Below are positions 6,296 through 14,839 of a stretch of DNA of 28,850 nt, in pieces. A program made the translations under genes and the position numbers. A model generated the notes under the pieces. It saw only the letters and a list, made by a program, of their open reading frames with translations. It searched no databases and was not told the origin of the DNA. Source of the DNA: CAYFUR01 sp964346275 (GTDB taxonomy: Bacteria > Sumerlaeota > Sumerlaeia > SLMS01); contig CAYFUR010000045.1 in the NCBI GenBank assembly GCA_964346275.1, forward strand, positions 1 to 28,850, read 5' to 3'. How positions within the stretch are numbered: position 1 is the first letter of the stretch; the number at the start of each line of letters is the position of its first letter.

Positions 6296-8506
6296 CTACC
6301 ATTCCAGCTCGATTTTCTCGCCAGCCAGCTTGAATTCCGCCTGCTGCGTCGCCGGAGCCCCCAGTTGGCGGCTCAGGGCATCGGGCTGGGAACCACCCGC
6401 ATGGAGCCGGATGCCGTGGGGTTCCAGGAAATGGCGCCCGTCGCCCGCCACCAGAGCCAGCTCCCGGGGCGTGAGTTTGAAAACCACGCTCTTTGTTTCC
6501 CCGGCGCCCAGTGAGACGCGCTGGAAACCGGCGAGCTGCCACACCGGCACGCGCACGGATGCGCCGAGGTGTTCGACGTAAAGCTGGGCCACTTCTTCCC
6601 CCGAGCGTTCGCCCGTATTTTTCACCAAAATGGAAATTTCCACGCCGGCGCCGGTCTCGACCTCTGATGGAGCCTCGAAGTCCGAATACTCAAAGGCCGT
6701 GTAGCTCAGCCCGAAGCCAAAGGGATAGAGGGGCTCCTCTTTGAGGAAGCGATACGTGCGCCGCTCCATGGAGTAATCTTCGAAATCGGGCAACTGGGAA
6801 ACATCCTGGTAAACTGTCACCGGCAGCCGCCCCCCGGGGTTCAAGCCGCCAAAGAGCGCCTCGGCGAGCGCCGTGCCGCCGTCCTGGCCAGGGTAGAATT
6901 GCTGGAGAATAGCGGGGAGGTTTTCCTGGGCCCAGGGAACAGAGACGGCGCTGCCGCTCATCAGAACGAGCACGGTGGGCTTGCCGGTGGCGGCGATGGT
7001 TTCCAGAAGGCGCTGCTGGATATCGGGAAGGCCCAGCCGCACGCGGTCGCCCGCGGCCTCGGCGTTGCCCGCGTCGCCCTGCTCGCCCTCCAGGTCCGCC
7101 GTCAGGCCGAGCACCAGCACCACCGCCTCGGCCTGCTCGGCAGCGAGCACGGCTTCCGAGAAATACCGGTCGGCGCGGCCCATGGCGGGGTTATCGATGC
7201 CGACGTGTTCGCAGCCGGGCTGGAAGAGTACCCGCGTTTCCGGGGAGACGGCCTTCCGGATACCCTCGAGAGGCGTCACGGACTTGCTGGGGATGCCATG
7301 GTAATTGCCGACCAGCGCGCGCCGGTCGTCCGCGTTGGGCCCGATGACGGCGACCGTTTCCAGATCCCGCGAGAGAGGCAGCGCTTTGTTCTCGTTCTTC
7401 AGCAGGACGAGCGACGCCCGCGCCGCGTCCAGCGACAGCGCCCGGTGTTTCTCGGAATCGACCACGCTGTAAGGCACCTGGGCGTAGGGCACGCGCTCCT
7501 CGGGATCGAACATGCCCAGCCGCAGCCGCGCCATCACCAGCCGCCGCAGGCAGGTGTCGATTTCCTCCTCGGTCACCAACTCGCGCTTCACCGCTTCCGC
7601 CAGCTTGTAATACGTGTCGCCGCAATTCAGGTCACAGCCGCGCTTGACCGCGAGCGCCGCCGCCTCCGCGGGATCCTTCGACGCCCCGTGGAACTTGAAG
7701 AAATCCGCAATGGCCCAGCAGTCCGATACCACGTAGCCGGGAAACTGCCACCGCCCGCGCAGAATATCGTCGAGCAGCAGCTCGCTGCCGCAGCAGGGCT
7801 CGCCGTTCGTCCGGTTATAGGCGCCCATCACCGACCACGCCCCGGCGTCGAAAAGACACGCGCGGAAAGCCGGCAGATAAGTCTCCCATAAATCGCGGTC
7901 CGACACGATCGCATCGAAGGCGTGGCGCTTCTCCTCCGGCCCGCTGTGCACGGCATAGTGCTTTGGCGTTGCGACGAGTTTCAGGTATTTCTCGTCATTG
8001 CCTTGTAGCCCCTTAATAAAAGCGACCGCCGTGCGGCCCGTCAGGAAGGGGCATTCGCCATAGGTTTCCTGGCCCCGGCCCCAACGCGGATCGCGGAAGA
8101 TATTAATGTTCGGTGTCCAGTAAGTCAGGCCCTTGTAAATGCCATGATCGCCCTTGCGCGCGGCGGCGTGATGCTTCGCGCGCGCTTCGTCGGAAATCGC
8201 CGTCGCCAGGCGCTCCATGCGCCGCGTATCCCACATCGCTGCCAGGCCGATGCCCTGGGGAAAGACCGTGGCCACGCCGGAACGCCCGACGCCGTGGAGG
8301 CATTCGTTCCACCAGTTATAGTCTGGAATGCCCAGGCGTTCGATCGCGGGGGAGTTGTGGATGAGTTGGCCAATTTTCTCGTCGAGCGACAGGCGGCCGA
8401 GCAAATCCTCGGCGCGTTCCTCGAAGGCGAGATCAGGATTTTGAAAGGGAAACGGGGACTGAGCCACGAGGCACCTCATTCCGTTGTCTGTAATCGGTTT
8501 CATCAA
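6296..8506 (-). CDS. Glycoside hydrolase family 3 enzyme, beta-xylosidase/beta-glucosidase type
   Basis: 736 residues in the order expected for three-domain GH3: TIM-barrel-like domain, alpha/beta sandwich, C-terminal fibronectin-III-like domain (about 610-700). The nucleophile is D262 in VVSDCWAI. Substrate-binding residues are in DPRWGR (139-144) and PKHYAVHSG (181-189). LEGEQ (472-476) holds the likely acid/base glutamate. The N-terminal YNWWNECLHGV pattern is typical of the branch containing plant and bacterial beta-D-xylosidases, so xylo- or gluco-oligosaccharides are likely substrates, with release of single sugars from the non-reducing end. No signal peptide is seen, so it probably works in the cytoplasm on imported oligosaccharides. 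Alternative starts are the second codon and the ATG at 8479; no Shine-Dalgarno decides between them. It is divergent from the second GH3 gene. Confidence 0.9.
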   Translation of the reverse strand: MMKPITDNGMRCLVAQSPFPFQNPDLAFEERAEDLLGRLSLDEKIGQLIHNSPAIERLGIPDYNWWNECLHGVGRSGVATVFPQGIGLAAMWDTRRMERLATAISDEARAKHHAAARKGDHGIYKGLTYWTPNINIFRDPRWGRGQETYGECPFLTGRTAVAFIKGLQGNDEKYLKLVATPKHYAVHSGPEEKRHAFDAIVSDRDLWETYLPAFRACLFDAGAWSVMGAYNRTNGEPCCGSELLLDDILRGRWQFPGYVVSDCWAIADFFKFHGASKDPAEAAALAVKRGCDLNCGDTYYKLAEAVKRELVTEEEIDTCLRRLVMARLRLGMFDPEERVPYAQVPYSVVDSEKHRALSLDAARASLVLLKNENKALPLSRDLETVAVIGPNADDRRALVGNYHGIPSKSVTPLEGIRKAVSPETRVLFQPGCEHVGIDNPAMGRADRYFSEAVLAAEQAEAVVLVLGLTADLEGEQGDAGNAEAAGDRVRLGLPDIQQRLLETIAATGKPTVLVLMSGSAVSVPWAQENLPAILQQFYPGQDGGTALAEALFGGLNPGGRLPVTVYQDVSQLPDFEDYSMERRTYRFLKEEPLYPFGFGLSYTAFEYSDFEAPSEVETGAGVEISILVKNTGERSGEEVAQLYVEHLGASVRVPVWQLAGFQRVSLGAGETKSVVFKLTPRELALVAGDGRHFLEPHGIRLHAGGSQPDALSRQLGAPATQQAEFKLAGEKIELEW

Positions 8507-8650
8507 GTCGCGCCAGCGAACCGCTCCCGCCTGCCGGATGCAATCCCGAATCCCGCAAGGGAGGGCGCAAACAGCCGCTTCTGTCTATCCGGCCCCAAAA
8601 TCCCTTTTGACTCCTGTTGAGACGCTCTCGACGCTACCATGCAATACTTC

Positions 8651-8659
8651 GAGGGAGGA
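8651..8659 (+). promoter_or_regulatory. Strong ribosome binding site that selects a TTG start
   Basis: GAGGGAGGA lies with its GGAGG core (8654-8658) nine bases before the TTG at 8668. No comparable site precedes the ATG at 8617. Starting at the TTG also gives a clean signal peptide (a short basic N-terminus and then a hydrophobic run). Confidence 0.7.
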
Positions 8660-8667
8660 CGATCCTG

Positions 8668-10425
8668 TTGGTTTCCACAAGACGCTTTTTGCCCGCATTT
8701 TTCGCGGCCTGCATGGCCTGCGCCGCCGCATTGCCCGGCTCCGATTCGCTCACCGGCCAGCTTGTTTCCCCATCCGCTCCCGCTGAAAAAGGAATCCGCC
8801 AGGACCCCCCGGTCACGCCGCCCGCCCTGCGCGAGCCGGACGAGCAGTGGGTGGCCGACACGCTGGACAGCATGACGCTCGACGAAAAGATCGGCCAGAT
8901 GATCATGCCAGTCCATTCCGGCTCGGCCTCCAGCCAGCTTTCCACCTACGATGTCGGCGGGTTTGTTTTTCTCGCTTCCGACTCCGCCTCCGTGCTCTCG
9001 GCCACGAATTCGCTCCAGGCCGCCGCCGATACGCCGCTGTTTTTTTCCATCGATTGCGAAGCAGGCGCCGGCGCCCGCGTCAGCGACGCCACGGCCTTTC
9101 CCATGAACATGGGCCTGGCCGCCACGCGTGAAACGAATCTCGCGCGCCAGCAGGGCATCGCCACCGCGCGCGAATGCCGCGCTCTGGGGGTCCAGATCGC
9201 CTTCGGCCCCGTCCTCGACGTAAATACAGAGCCCATCAATCCGATCATCGGTATCCGGTCCTACGGCGACGATCCCGGACTCATTACTGACATGGCCCGG
9301 GCCTATGTCGAGGGCGCGCGCTCCGCCGGCCTGGCCGTCACCTTCAAGCACTTCCCCGGCCACGGCGCCACCGAGGGAGATTCCCACGACGGCCTTCCCG
9401 TTGTGGATATCCCCTGTGACGAGTTGCAGGATGTGCACGTCGAGCCTTATCGCCAGCTCATCAGCGAAGGCGTGGGCGATCTCGTCATGACAGCCCACGT
9501 GTGGTATCCATGCCTCGATCCCGGAACCGACGCCTGGCCCGCGACGTTGTCCGAGGCCGCGCTGAAAGACATCCTTCGCGACGATCTGGGATTCGACGGC
9601 GTGCTCATCACCGATGCGATGAACATGGCCGGCGTGCAGATCGCGGCGTCGAACAGCGATGCCGCGCGCCATGCCGTCCAGGCGGGCGTCGATATTCTGC
9701 TCATGCCGCCCTCGGTCTCCGATGCGGTCCAGGGCATCCAGGACGCCATCACAAACGGCCAATTGACCGAAGCGCGTATAGACGAATCGGTGCGCCGGAT
9801 TCTCCGGCTGAAAAGCATGGTGGGGCTGCCGGAAGACGCCCAGGTCGATCCCGGGGACCGGACGCAGACCCTCCAGCATCCCGACCACCTCGCCCTCGCC
9901 GGGGAAATCGGCGGCCGCACCATCGAATCCGCCCGCGTCGACGACACCGTCGTTCCCATCGCCCCCGATGATTCCGTGCTCGTGATCCCCATGGATTCCA
10001 ACACCAGCATTTTCTATCTCTTCGATGATTCCTATTTCACCAACGCCCTGAGCGGCCTGCGCACCACGACGGTGGAGCCCGTGGGGACATCCTTTTCCTC
10101 GAGCCGCCGGAACCAGCTTGTGAACATGGCGGGCCAGCACGACGTGACGGTGGTGGCGAGCTACCGCTGGAAGCCGGACGAATACAGCAGCCAGAAAGCC
10201 CTCGTGGAAGATCTCCAGCAGGCTGGCGTGCCCCTTGTCTATGCGAACTTCGGCAGCCCCTACCACCTGAACGAATACGAGAATCTGGAGAACTACTTTT
10301 GCGCCTTTTCGAGCCACTACGATTCCCAGGAGGAAATGGCCCGCGTCCTCGCCGGAGACAGCCCCGCACGGGGAATCTGGCCCGTAAAGCTGTTCGATAT
10401 GGGAACGAATTGGGAGTTGTTCTGA
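8668..10425 (+). CDS. nagZ: Secreted GH3 beta-N-acetylhexosaminidase, NagZ type
   Basis: 585 residues from the TTG at 8668. Residues 1 to about 24 form a Sec signal peptide; no convincing lipobox is seen. The catalytic domain has KHFPGHG (227-233) followed by DSHDGLP (238-244), which carries the histidine (H240) that NagZ-type GH3 enzymes use as acid/base in a His-Asp dyad, and LITDAMNMAGV with nucleophile D316. A C-terminal alpha/beta domain of about 200 residues makes it resemble the two-domain Bacillus NagZ/YbbD form rather than the short cytoplasmic E. coli form. The expected reaction is removal of terminal N-acetylglucosamine from muropeptides or chitin-type oligosaccharides outside the cytoplasm. 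It is divergent from the cytoplasmic GH3, with about 160 bases between the starts, so the two may share a control region. Confidence 0.85.
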   Translation: MVSTRRFLPAFFAACMACAAALPGSDSLTGQLVSPSAPAEKGIRQDPPVTPPALREPDEQWVADTLDSMTLDEKIGQMIMPVHSGSASSQLSTYDVGGFVFLASDSASVLSATNSLQAAADTPLFFSIDCEAGAGARVSDATAFPMNMGLAATRETNLARQQGIATARECRALGVQIAFGPVLDVNTEPINPIIGIRSYGDDPGLITDMARAYVEGARSAGLAVTFKHFPGHGATEGDSHDGLPVVDIPCDELQDVHVEPYRQLISEGVGDLVMTAHVWYPCLDPGTDAWPATLSEAALKDILRDDLGFDGVLITDAMNMAGVQIAASNSDAARHAVQAGVDILLMPPSVSDAVQGIQDAITNGQLTEARIDESVRRILRLKSMVGLPEDAQVDPGDRTQTLQHPDHLALAGEIGGRTIESARVDDTVVPIAPDDSVLVIPMDSNTSIFYLFDDSYFTNALSGLRTTTVEPVGTSFSSSRRNQLVNMAGQHDVTVVASYRWKPDEYSSQKALVEDLQQAGVPLVYANFGSPYHLNEYENLENYFCAFSSHYDSQEEMARVLAGDSPARGIWPVKLFDMGTNWELF

Positions 10426-10528
10426 GCGCGTATAGTCAAGGGCCAAGGCAGGAAATGTCCAGCAGGCCGTGGAGAATAGGGGCAAGGCCAGGTGTATGAG
10501 CAAGGGAGAGGCCCTGATCGTTTTCGCG

Positions 10529-10534
10529 TACAAT
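10529..10534 (+). promoter_or_regulatory. Possible -10 element upstream of the P1 peptidase gene
   Basis: TACAAT matches five of six bases of the sigma-70 -10 consensus and lies 28 bases before the ATG at 10562, leaving room for AAAAGG (10547-10552) as ribosome binding site. No convincing -35 box is found at the right spacing, so this is only a candidate. Confidence 0.2.
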
Positions 10535-10561
10535 ATGACGGATTCAAAAGGTAATCAGGCT

Positions 10562-11779
10562 ATGAGAACGCTCCTCCTTGCAGCCCTTCTTTGCACGCTC
10601 CTGAGCTGGGGGGCTGTAGCGATGGCCCAGCAGGCGAATCCCGAGGAAAAGGCAGGCGAAATGGCTCCGACGGAAGAACGCGCCCGGGCGCGGGAACTCG
10701 GAATCCAGGTGGGCATCCTGCCCACGGGCAAATGGAACGCCATCACCGATGTGGCGGGCGTCGCCGTCGGCCACGAAACGATCCGCCGCGGCGAATCGGT
10801 GCGCACCGGCGTCACGGCAGTTGTTCCCCATGCGGGCAATCTGTATAGACAGAAAGTGCCCGCCGCCGTCCATTGCGGCAATGCCTATGGAAAACTCGCC
10901 GGTTCCACCCAGGTGGAAGAACTCGGCACCCTGGAAACGCCGATTGCGCTGACCAACACGCTCAGCGTCTCGGCGGGGATGGAAGGACTCATCCGCTATA
11001 CGCTGCAACAGCCGGGAAACGAATCGGTGCGATCCGTCAACGCGCTGGTGGGCGAGACGAACGATGCTTACTTGAATGATATACGCGGCCTGCACGTCAG
11101 CCCGGAGCATGTTCTCGCCGCGCTGGATGCGGCCGAGTCCGGTCCCGTCGCCGAGGGAAGCGTCGGCGCGGGCACGGGCACCTCCTGCTTCGGATTCAAA
11201 GGAGGCATTGGCACGTCTTCCCGCCATTTGCCGAGGGATCTCGGCGGCTATACGGTTGGCGTACTTGTGCAAACGAACTTCGGCGGGATTCTCACGGTGA
11301 ACGGAGCGCCCGTTGATCGGGAGTTGGGCGATTTTTCCTTCAGCGAATATACGGGCGATGCAAAGGACGAAGGCTCCTGCATGGTGGTGGTGGCGACGGA
11401 TGCCCCTCTCTCGCCGCGCAACCTCGAGCGCATGGCCCGGCGCGCGGTGCTGGGTCTTGGGCGCACGGGCTCTTACATGTCGAATGGCTCGGGGGATTAC
11501 GTGATCGCTTTTTCCACTGGATATCAAATCCCGGATCACGGCGATACGACGAATCCCCCGGTGGAACTCGTCGCCAATCACGCCATGAATCCGCTGTTCC
11601 TTGCCACCGTCGAGGCAACGGAAGAAGCTGTCTATAACTCCTTGTTTCAGGCCACGACCGTCACCGGCTTTGAAGGCCGCCAGCGCAAGGCGATTCCTCT
11701 GGATCAAGTCGTCGAGATCTGCCGGCGCTATGGAGTCCTCAACCTTCAGGAGCGCTTGCCGGGCATTCCCGGCGAATAG
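10562..11779 (+). CDS. Secreted P1-family (DmpA-like) peptidase
   Basis: 405 residues. A clear Sec signal peptide (about 1-22, ending AMA before QQ) puts the enzyme outside the cytoplasm. The mature part matches the DmpA/L-aminopeptidase-D-amidase group: a start near ITDVAGVAVGHETI (61-74) and the hallmark segment VGAGTGTSCFGFKGGIGTSS (201-220). Family members cut themselves at a conserved Ser/Thr, whose freed amino group becomes part of the N-terminal nucleophile active site. Here the nucleophile probably lies in the GTSSR part, but I cannot assign the exact residue by eye. Substrates in the family include small peptides and amides with D- or beta-amino acids. The ATG at 10562 has AAAAGG nine bases upstream and begins the signal peptide; the upstream open frame is rejected. 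The gap to the converging glycosyltransferase gene is 15 bases. Confidence 0.88.
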   Translation: MRTLLLAALLCTLLSWGAVAMAQQANPEEKAGEMAPTEERARARELGIQVGILPTGKWNAITDVAGVAVGHETIRRGESVRTGVTAVVPHAGNLYRQKVPAAVHCGNAYGKLAGSTQVEELGTLETPIALTNTLSVSAGMEGLIRYTLQQPGNESVRSVNALVGETNDAYLNDIRGLHVSPEHVLAALDAAESGPVAEGSVGAGTGTSCFGFKGGIGTSSRHLPRDLGGYTVGVLVQTNFGGILTVNGAPVDRELGDFSFSEYTGDAKDEGSCMVVVATDAPLSPRNLERMARRAVLGLGRTGSYMSNGSGDYVIAFSTGYQIPDHGDTTNPPVELVANHAMNPLFLATVEATEEAVYNSLFQATTVTGFEGRQRKAIPLDQVVEICRRYGVLNLQERLPGIPGE

Positions 11780-11794
11780 ACATTTCGCCTGGAA

Positions 11795-13507
11795 TCAGCT
11801 TTCCGTGACGAGCCCGCGCTCTTCCATCGCGGCAATGAGCCGTTCCCCCGCGGCGCCGCGACGATACTTTCCCCGGGCTTTTTCCCGGCCCCTGCTGCCC
11901 AGCCGTTCCCGGAGTTCCCGGTCCCGCGCCAGGCGGCGGAGCGCCTCGTCCAGCCCCTTTCCCGGCAACGCAAGAAGGCCATCCACTTCCTCATCCACCA
12001 GGGACGCCGCCGGCCGGGTGCCCCGATTCACCACCACCGGCTTGCCGTGGTGCCACGCCTCGGGAATCACCATGCCAAAGCTTTCACTCTCGGACATGAG
12101 CGAGAAAACATCGCATGCCGCGAAGGCGGTCTGGAGGCTCTGGCCCTGGAGCCGCCCGATCCACGCGCATCCGTCATACTCGAACGGGCGGCCATCGCCG
12201 TCCGGCCCGACGCCGATCATGCGAATCGCCAGGCCCTCGCCGCGCAGCCGGGCCACCGATGCGGCAATGGCGTCATAGCGCTTTTCCGGGCTTTTCCGGC
12301 AGACAGTGATCACAAGAATCTCGTTTTCGTCTAAACGGTGCTCCGCACGGAATGCTCCCACCGCTTCCGGGGGCGTTGCCTTCTCCGCGGGCCAGATCGG
12401 CGGCCCGACAAAGGAGGCGTCTATACCGAGTTTGGCGAAAAAATCATCGGCGGCATAGGGGGTATTGGCAAAGGCCAGGCGCGCCCTCTTCAGCGCCGCG
12501 TGCCAGTGCCGCCAGTAAAAGAACTCGTCCTCCATGTGCCAGAGCGGCACGGCGAAATCTCCCGGCCGGATGAGCGACATGCTGGCCCACGGCAGGTTGC
12601 AATGAATGGTGACCGCATCATCCGCCTGTCTCAGCGCCCGGCGAAGGGCGGGCGATTGCGGGCCTCGCAGGAAATTGATGAGCCGGCTGTAGAATCGCGG
12701 CCGCGACTCCGCCCGGTTCAGGAGAAACTGCTGCCAGCGAACCGGCGCCTGCCGGCCCAGCGAGCGGTAATCCTCGCCGATATCCGCCCACGCTTTCGGT
12801 TCGCCAGTCTCCGCATCCACCAGCTCCGCCCGCTGGACCATCACGCCTAATCCGCGAAAATCCCGCGCCGGGCGCCAGACCCTCTTCACGCGGAGTTGAA
12901 GGATATCGCTTGCCGCCTGGCTGAGATCCATTTCCAGGCGAAAGCCGCCCGGACCGATGGATTCCGCCGCCAGTCTCGTCCCGCCGGAAAGGATCTCCAA
13001 CTCGTTCGCCTTGGGCGAGTATCCGGTCAGCACCAGCCGGCAGCCGCCGTATGACTCCCGGTCCGTATAGACAAAAGCCCGTCCTTGGGACCAGCGGGTG
13101 GGGCCGCCGCTTCCCATTTCCGGGTAGTGCCATCCAGAGAGCAAATGCACAGCGGGCCGGGCGGGAGCCTCCCTGGCCAGCGCACTCAGAAAAGCCGGGT
13201 CGATCGCCGCCTCCTCCTTCTCCATGCGCCGCTGGAGGATTTTGGCTGCCAGGGCGAGCGGCGTCTTCCCCCGTTGTTTCATCGGGAATCGCCGCACCTC
13301 GAATCCCGCATCGTCCACCTCATTCGGCGCGAGCCGTTCCCACTGGACCCCCCAATGGCAGAAAGTCCGGATCTCGCCGCCATCGGTCGTCCATACCTCT
13401 ACTTCGTGGCCAAGATCAACAAGCTCCCGCGCAAGCCGCTGGTGGTGCAGTTCCGCTCCGCCCAGGAACTGGCGCCCCCACCGATATGTCACCAGGCGGA
13501 ACTTCAT
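11795..13507 (-). CDS. GT4-type glycosyltransferase with an inserted beta-sandwich domain
   Basis: 570 residues, much longer than the usual 360-420 of GT4 enzymes. The N-terminal Rossmann half starts normally (FLGGAELHHQRLARELVDLG, residues 14-33). The C-terminal half has the nucleotide-sugar site ESFGMVIPE (475-483), an E-x7-E motif. Between them, about residues 122-230, is an extra all-beta segment that opens with GWHYPE and RWS and ends near FRGLGVMVQRAEL. Similar modules occur attached to glycosyltransferases and methyltransferases of polysaccharide clusters, to my knowledge without a firm function. The enzyme should transfer a sugar to a cell-surface glycan precursor at the cytoplasmic face. 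Its start codon overlaps the stop of the upstream glycosyltransferase by four bases (ATGA), so the two are translationally coupled. Confidence 0.82.
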   Translation of the reverse strand: MKFRLVTYRWGRQFLGGAELHHQRLARELVDLGHEVEVWTTDGGEIRTFCHWGVQWERLAPNEVDDAGFEVRRFPMKQRGKTPLALAAKILQRRMEKEEAAIDPAFLSALAREAPARPAVHLLSGWHYPEMGSGGPTRWSQGRAFVYTDRESYGGCRLVLTGYSPKANELEILSGGTRLAAESIGPGGFRLEMDLSQAASDILQLRVKRVWRPARDFRGLGVMVQRAELVDAETGEPKAWADIGEDYRSLGRQAPVRWQQFLLNRAESRPRFYSRLINFLRGPQSPALRRALRQADDAVTIHCNLPWASMSLIRPGDFAVPLWHMEDEFFYWRHWHAALKRARLAFANTPYAADDFFAKLGIDASFVGPPIWPAEKATPPEAVGAFRAEHRLDENEILVITVCRKSPEKRYDAIAASVARLRGEGLAIRMIGVGPDGDGRPFEYDGCAWIGRLQGQSLQTAFAACDVFSLMSESESFGMVIPEAWHHGKPVVVNRGTRPAASLVDEEVDGLLALPGKGLDEALRRLARDRELRERLGSRGREKARGKYRRGAAGERLIAAMEERGLVTES

Positions 13508-14799
13508 CGCAGGCGTGCCTCCAGGCGGCGAAGGCGCTCTTCCATGGATTGCACGAGGCGGTGCCAGCTCCGATCGCGGGCGAAAGAGCGGCGCTCATCG
13601 CGGGCGGCTTCTGAATCCTCTTCGATCATTTCGCGCGCCGCCGCGGGCCAGTCCTGCGGCCGGGCCACGCGCACCACATCGGCATAGTATCGCTCCACGT
13701 CTGGAATCGGCGTCGACAGCACGGGCAGGCCGGTGGCCAGGTATTCCAGCGTCTTGATCGGATTGATGGCGCGGGCTGCGGGGGTATTGGCAAAAGGCAT
13801 CAGGCCCAGATCCGCATGCTGGAAATATCCGGGGAGGTCTCCGTGGGGCTTCAAACCGAGGAAATGCACATTCTCGGGCATCGGCGGCGCGTCGAAGGTG
13901 CGATGGCGCGGGCCGACAACGGCAATGCTGCCGCCCGGGAATTCGCGGGCGAGGCGGGCCAGCAGGCGGCCATCGATCTTATCGTTCAATGTTCCTACAA
14001 ACAGCAGCCGGGGGCGGGGAAGCTTTGCGAGATCGTCCGGCTCCGGTCTCGGCTTAGACAAGTCATCAAACTTGACGCCACTAGGGAGAAACTCGATGCC
14101 GGGCAGCGCCGGGCGGAACATCTCTTCCAGGTATCCGGTTCCAGCAAACGCGAGATCAGTCTGGTTGACGAGCGCCGCCTCCATCGCCCGCCCCTCGCCG
14201 GGAGCCCAGGAGAAGGCGCAGAAGTCGTCGATGAGATCGTAAATCACTGCTAAGGGCTGCACCACCGGCAGCAGATAAGCCGAGAACGGCGAGTTCGTCA
14301 TGTAGAGAAACTTCTGGCGGCGGGCGATCTTCGCCACCAGGGCGGCCATGATCTGGCGGTTGAGCCCTCGGATCGCGGGCGAGCGGTATTCGCCGGAAAA
14401 GATCACCGGGCTCAAAACGGTGAGGCGTCCCTTCACCAGACGGCGGCAGAGACGCCATCTCCCGCGCAGGCGGAAGGCCGCTTCGTGAATCTGAACCGGG
14501 GAAATAAAAACGACCGGGCGGTAACGCGCCAGCCCCATGGCCTGTTCCTGGGGGCGTTGCCAAACGGTGTCCCAGGCAACCTGGGAATAGAACAGGACCG
14601 GACGGCGGCGCGAAGGGGCCGTGACAGGGCGACGCAGCCCGGGATCGAAGAATTGCGCCGCAACCGCATGATGGGCGTTTACCAATCCCAGGGCCTGATG
14701 ACTTAATTGGTTGATATTCAAGGCCTTATGAAAGATCTTTCTCGTTGCCGGTTTTTTCGCCCTGGCGCTGGAATTGGTATGAAGCTTTGCTTCTGTCAT
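13504..14799 (-). CDS. GT4-like glycosyltransferase (TuaH-like)
   Basis: 431 residues. After an N-terminal stretch of about 60 residues that matches nothing I know, the protein has VLFYSQVAWDTVWQRPQ (68-84) and YDLIDDF (187-193). Both are typical of the TuaH-like group of polysaccharide glycosyltransferases. The C-terminal half ends with NPIKTLEYLATGLPVLSTPI, the usual sugar-nucleotide-binding helix (K-x-x-E-Y-x-A-x-G-x-P-V). No signal peptide or membrane segment is seen, so it probably acts at the inner face of the membrane. It is the first gene of a two-gene operon with the beta-sandwich glycosyltransferase. The start is uncertain: no Shine-Dalgarno precedes 14799, and a later GTG or TTG start would remove part of the odd N-terminus. 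Only 40 bases separate it from the divergent histidine kinase gene. Confidence 0.8.
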   Translation of the reverse strand: MTEAKLHTNSSARAKKPATRKIFHKALNINQLSHQALGLVNAHHAVAAQFFDPGLRRPVTAPSRRRPVLFYSQVAWDTVWQRPQEQAMGLARYRPVVFISPVQIHEAAFRLRGRWRLCRRLVKGRLTVLSPVIFSGEYRSPAIRGLNRQIMAALVAKIARRQKFLYMTNSPFSAYLLPVVQPLAVIYDLIDDFCAFSWAPGEGRAMEAALVNQTDLAFAGTGYLEEMFRPALPGIEFLPSGVKFDDLSKPRPEPDDLAKLPRPRLLFVGTLNDKIDGRLLARLAREFPGGSIAVVGPRHRTFDAPPMPENVHFLGLKPHGDLPGYFQHADLGLMPFANTPAARAINPIKTLEYLATGLPVLSTPIPDVERYYADVVRVARPQDWPAAAREMIEEDSEAARDERRSFARDRSWHRLVQSMEERLRRLEARLR

Positions 14800-14839
14800 C
14801 TGTAGCTGAAGCCATTCGATTCGGGAGAAATCTCACCAA

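Noticed and set aside
8607..8645. TTGACT / TTGAGA with TGCAAT as a promoter for the NagZ-type gene
   Set aside because: The better-spaced pair would start transcription on top of the ribosome binding site at 8651-8659, so it is not credible for this start codon.
8503..10533. 676-codon open frame antisense to the NagZ-type gene
   Set aside because: It is a mirror frame of a GC-rich gene; its translation shows no domain, while the plus strand has all catalytic motifs of GH3.
11795..14799. A larger polysaccharide biosynthesis cluster around the two glycosyltransferases
   Set aside because: Their neighbours are a peptidase and a histidine kinase; there is no flippase, polymerase, sugar-nucleotide gene or export system in the window.
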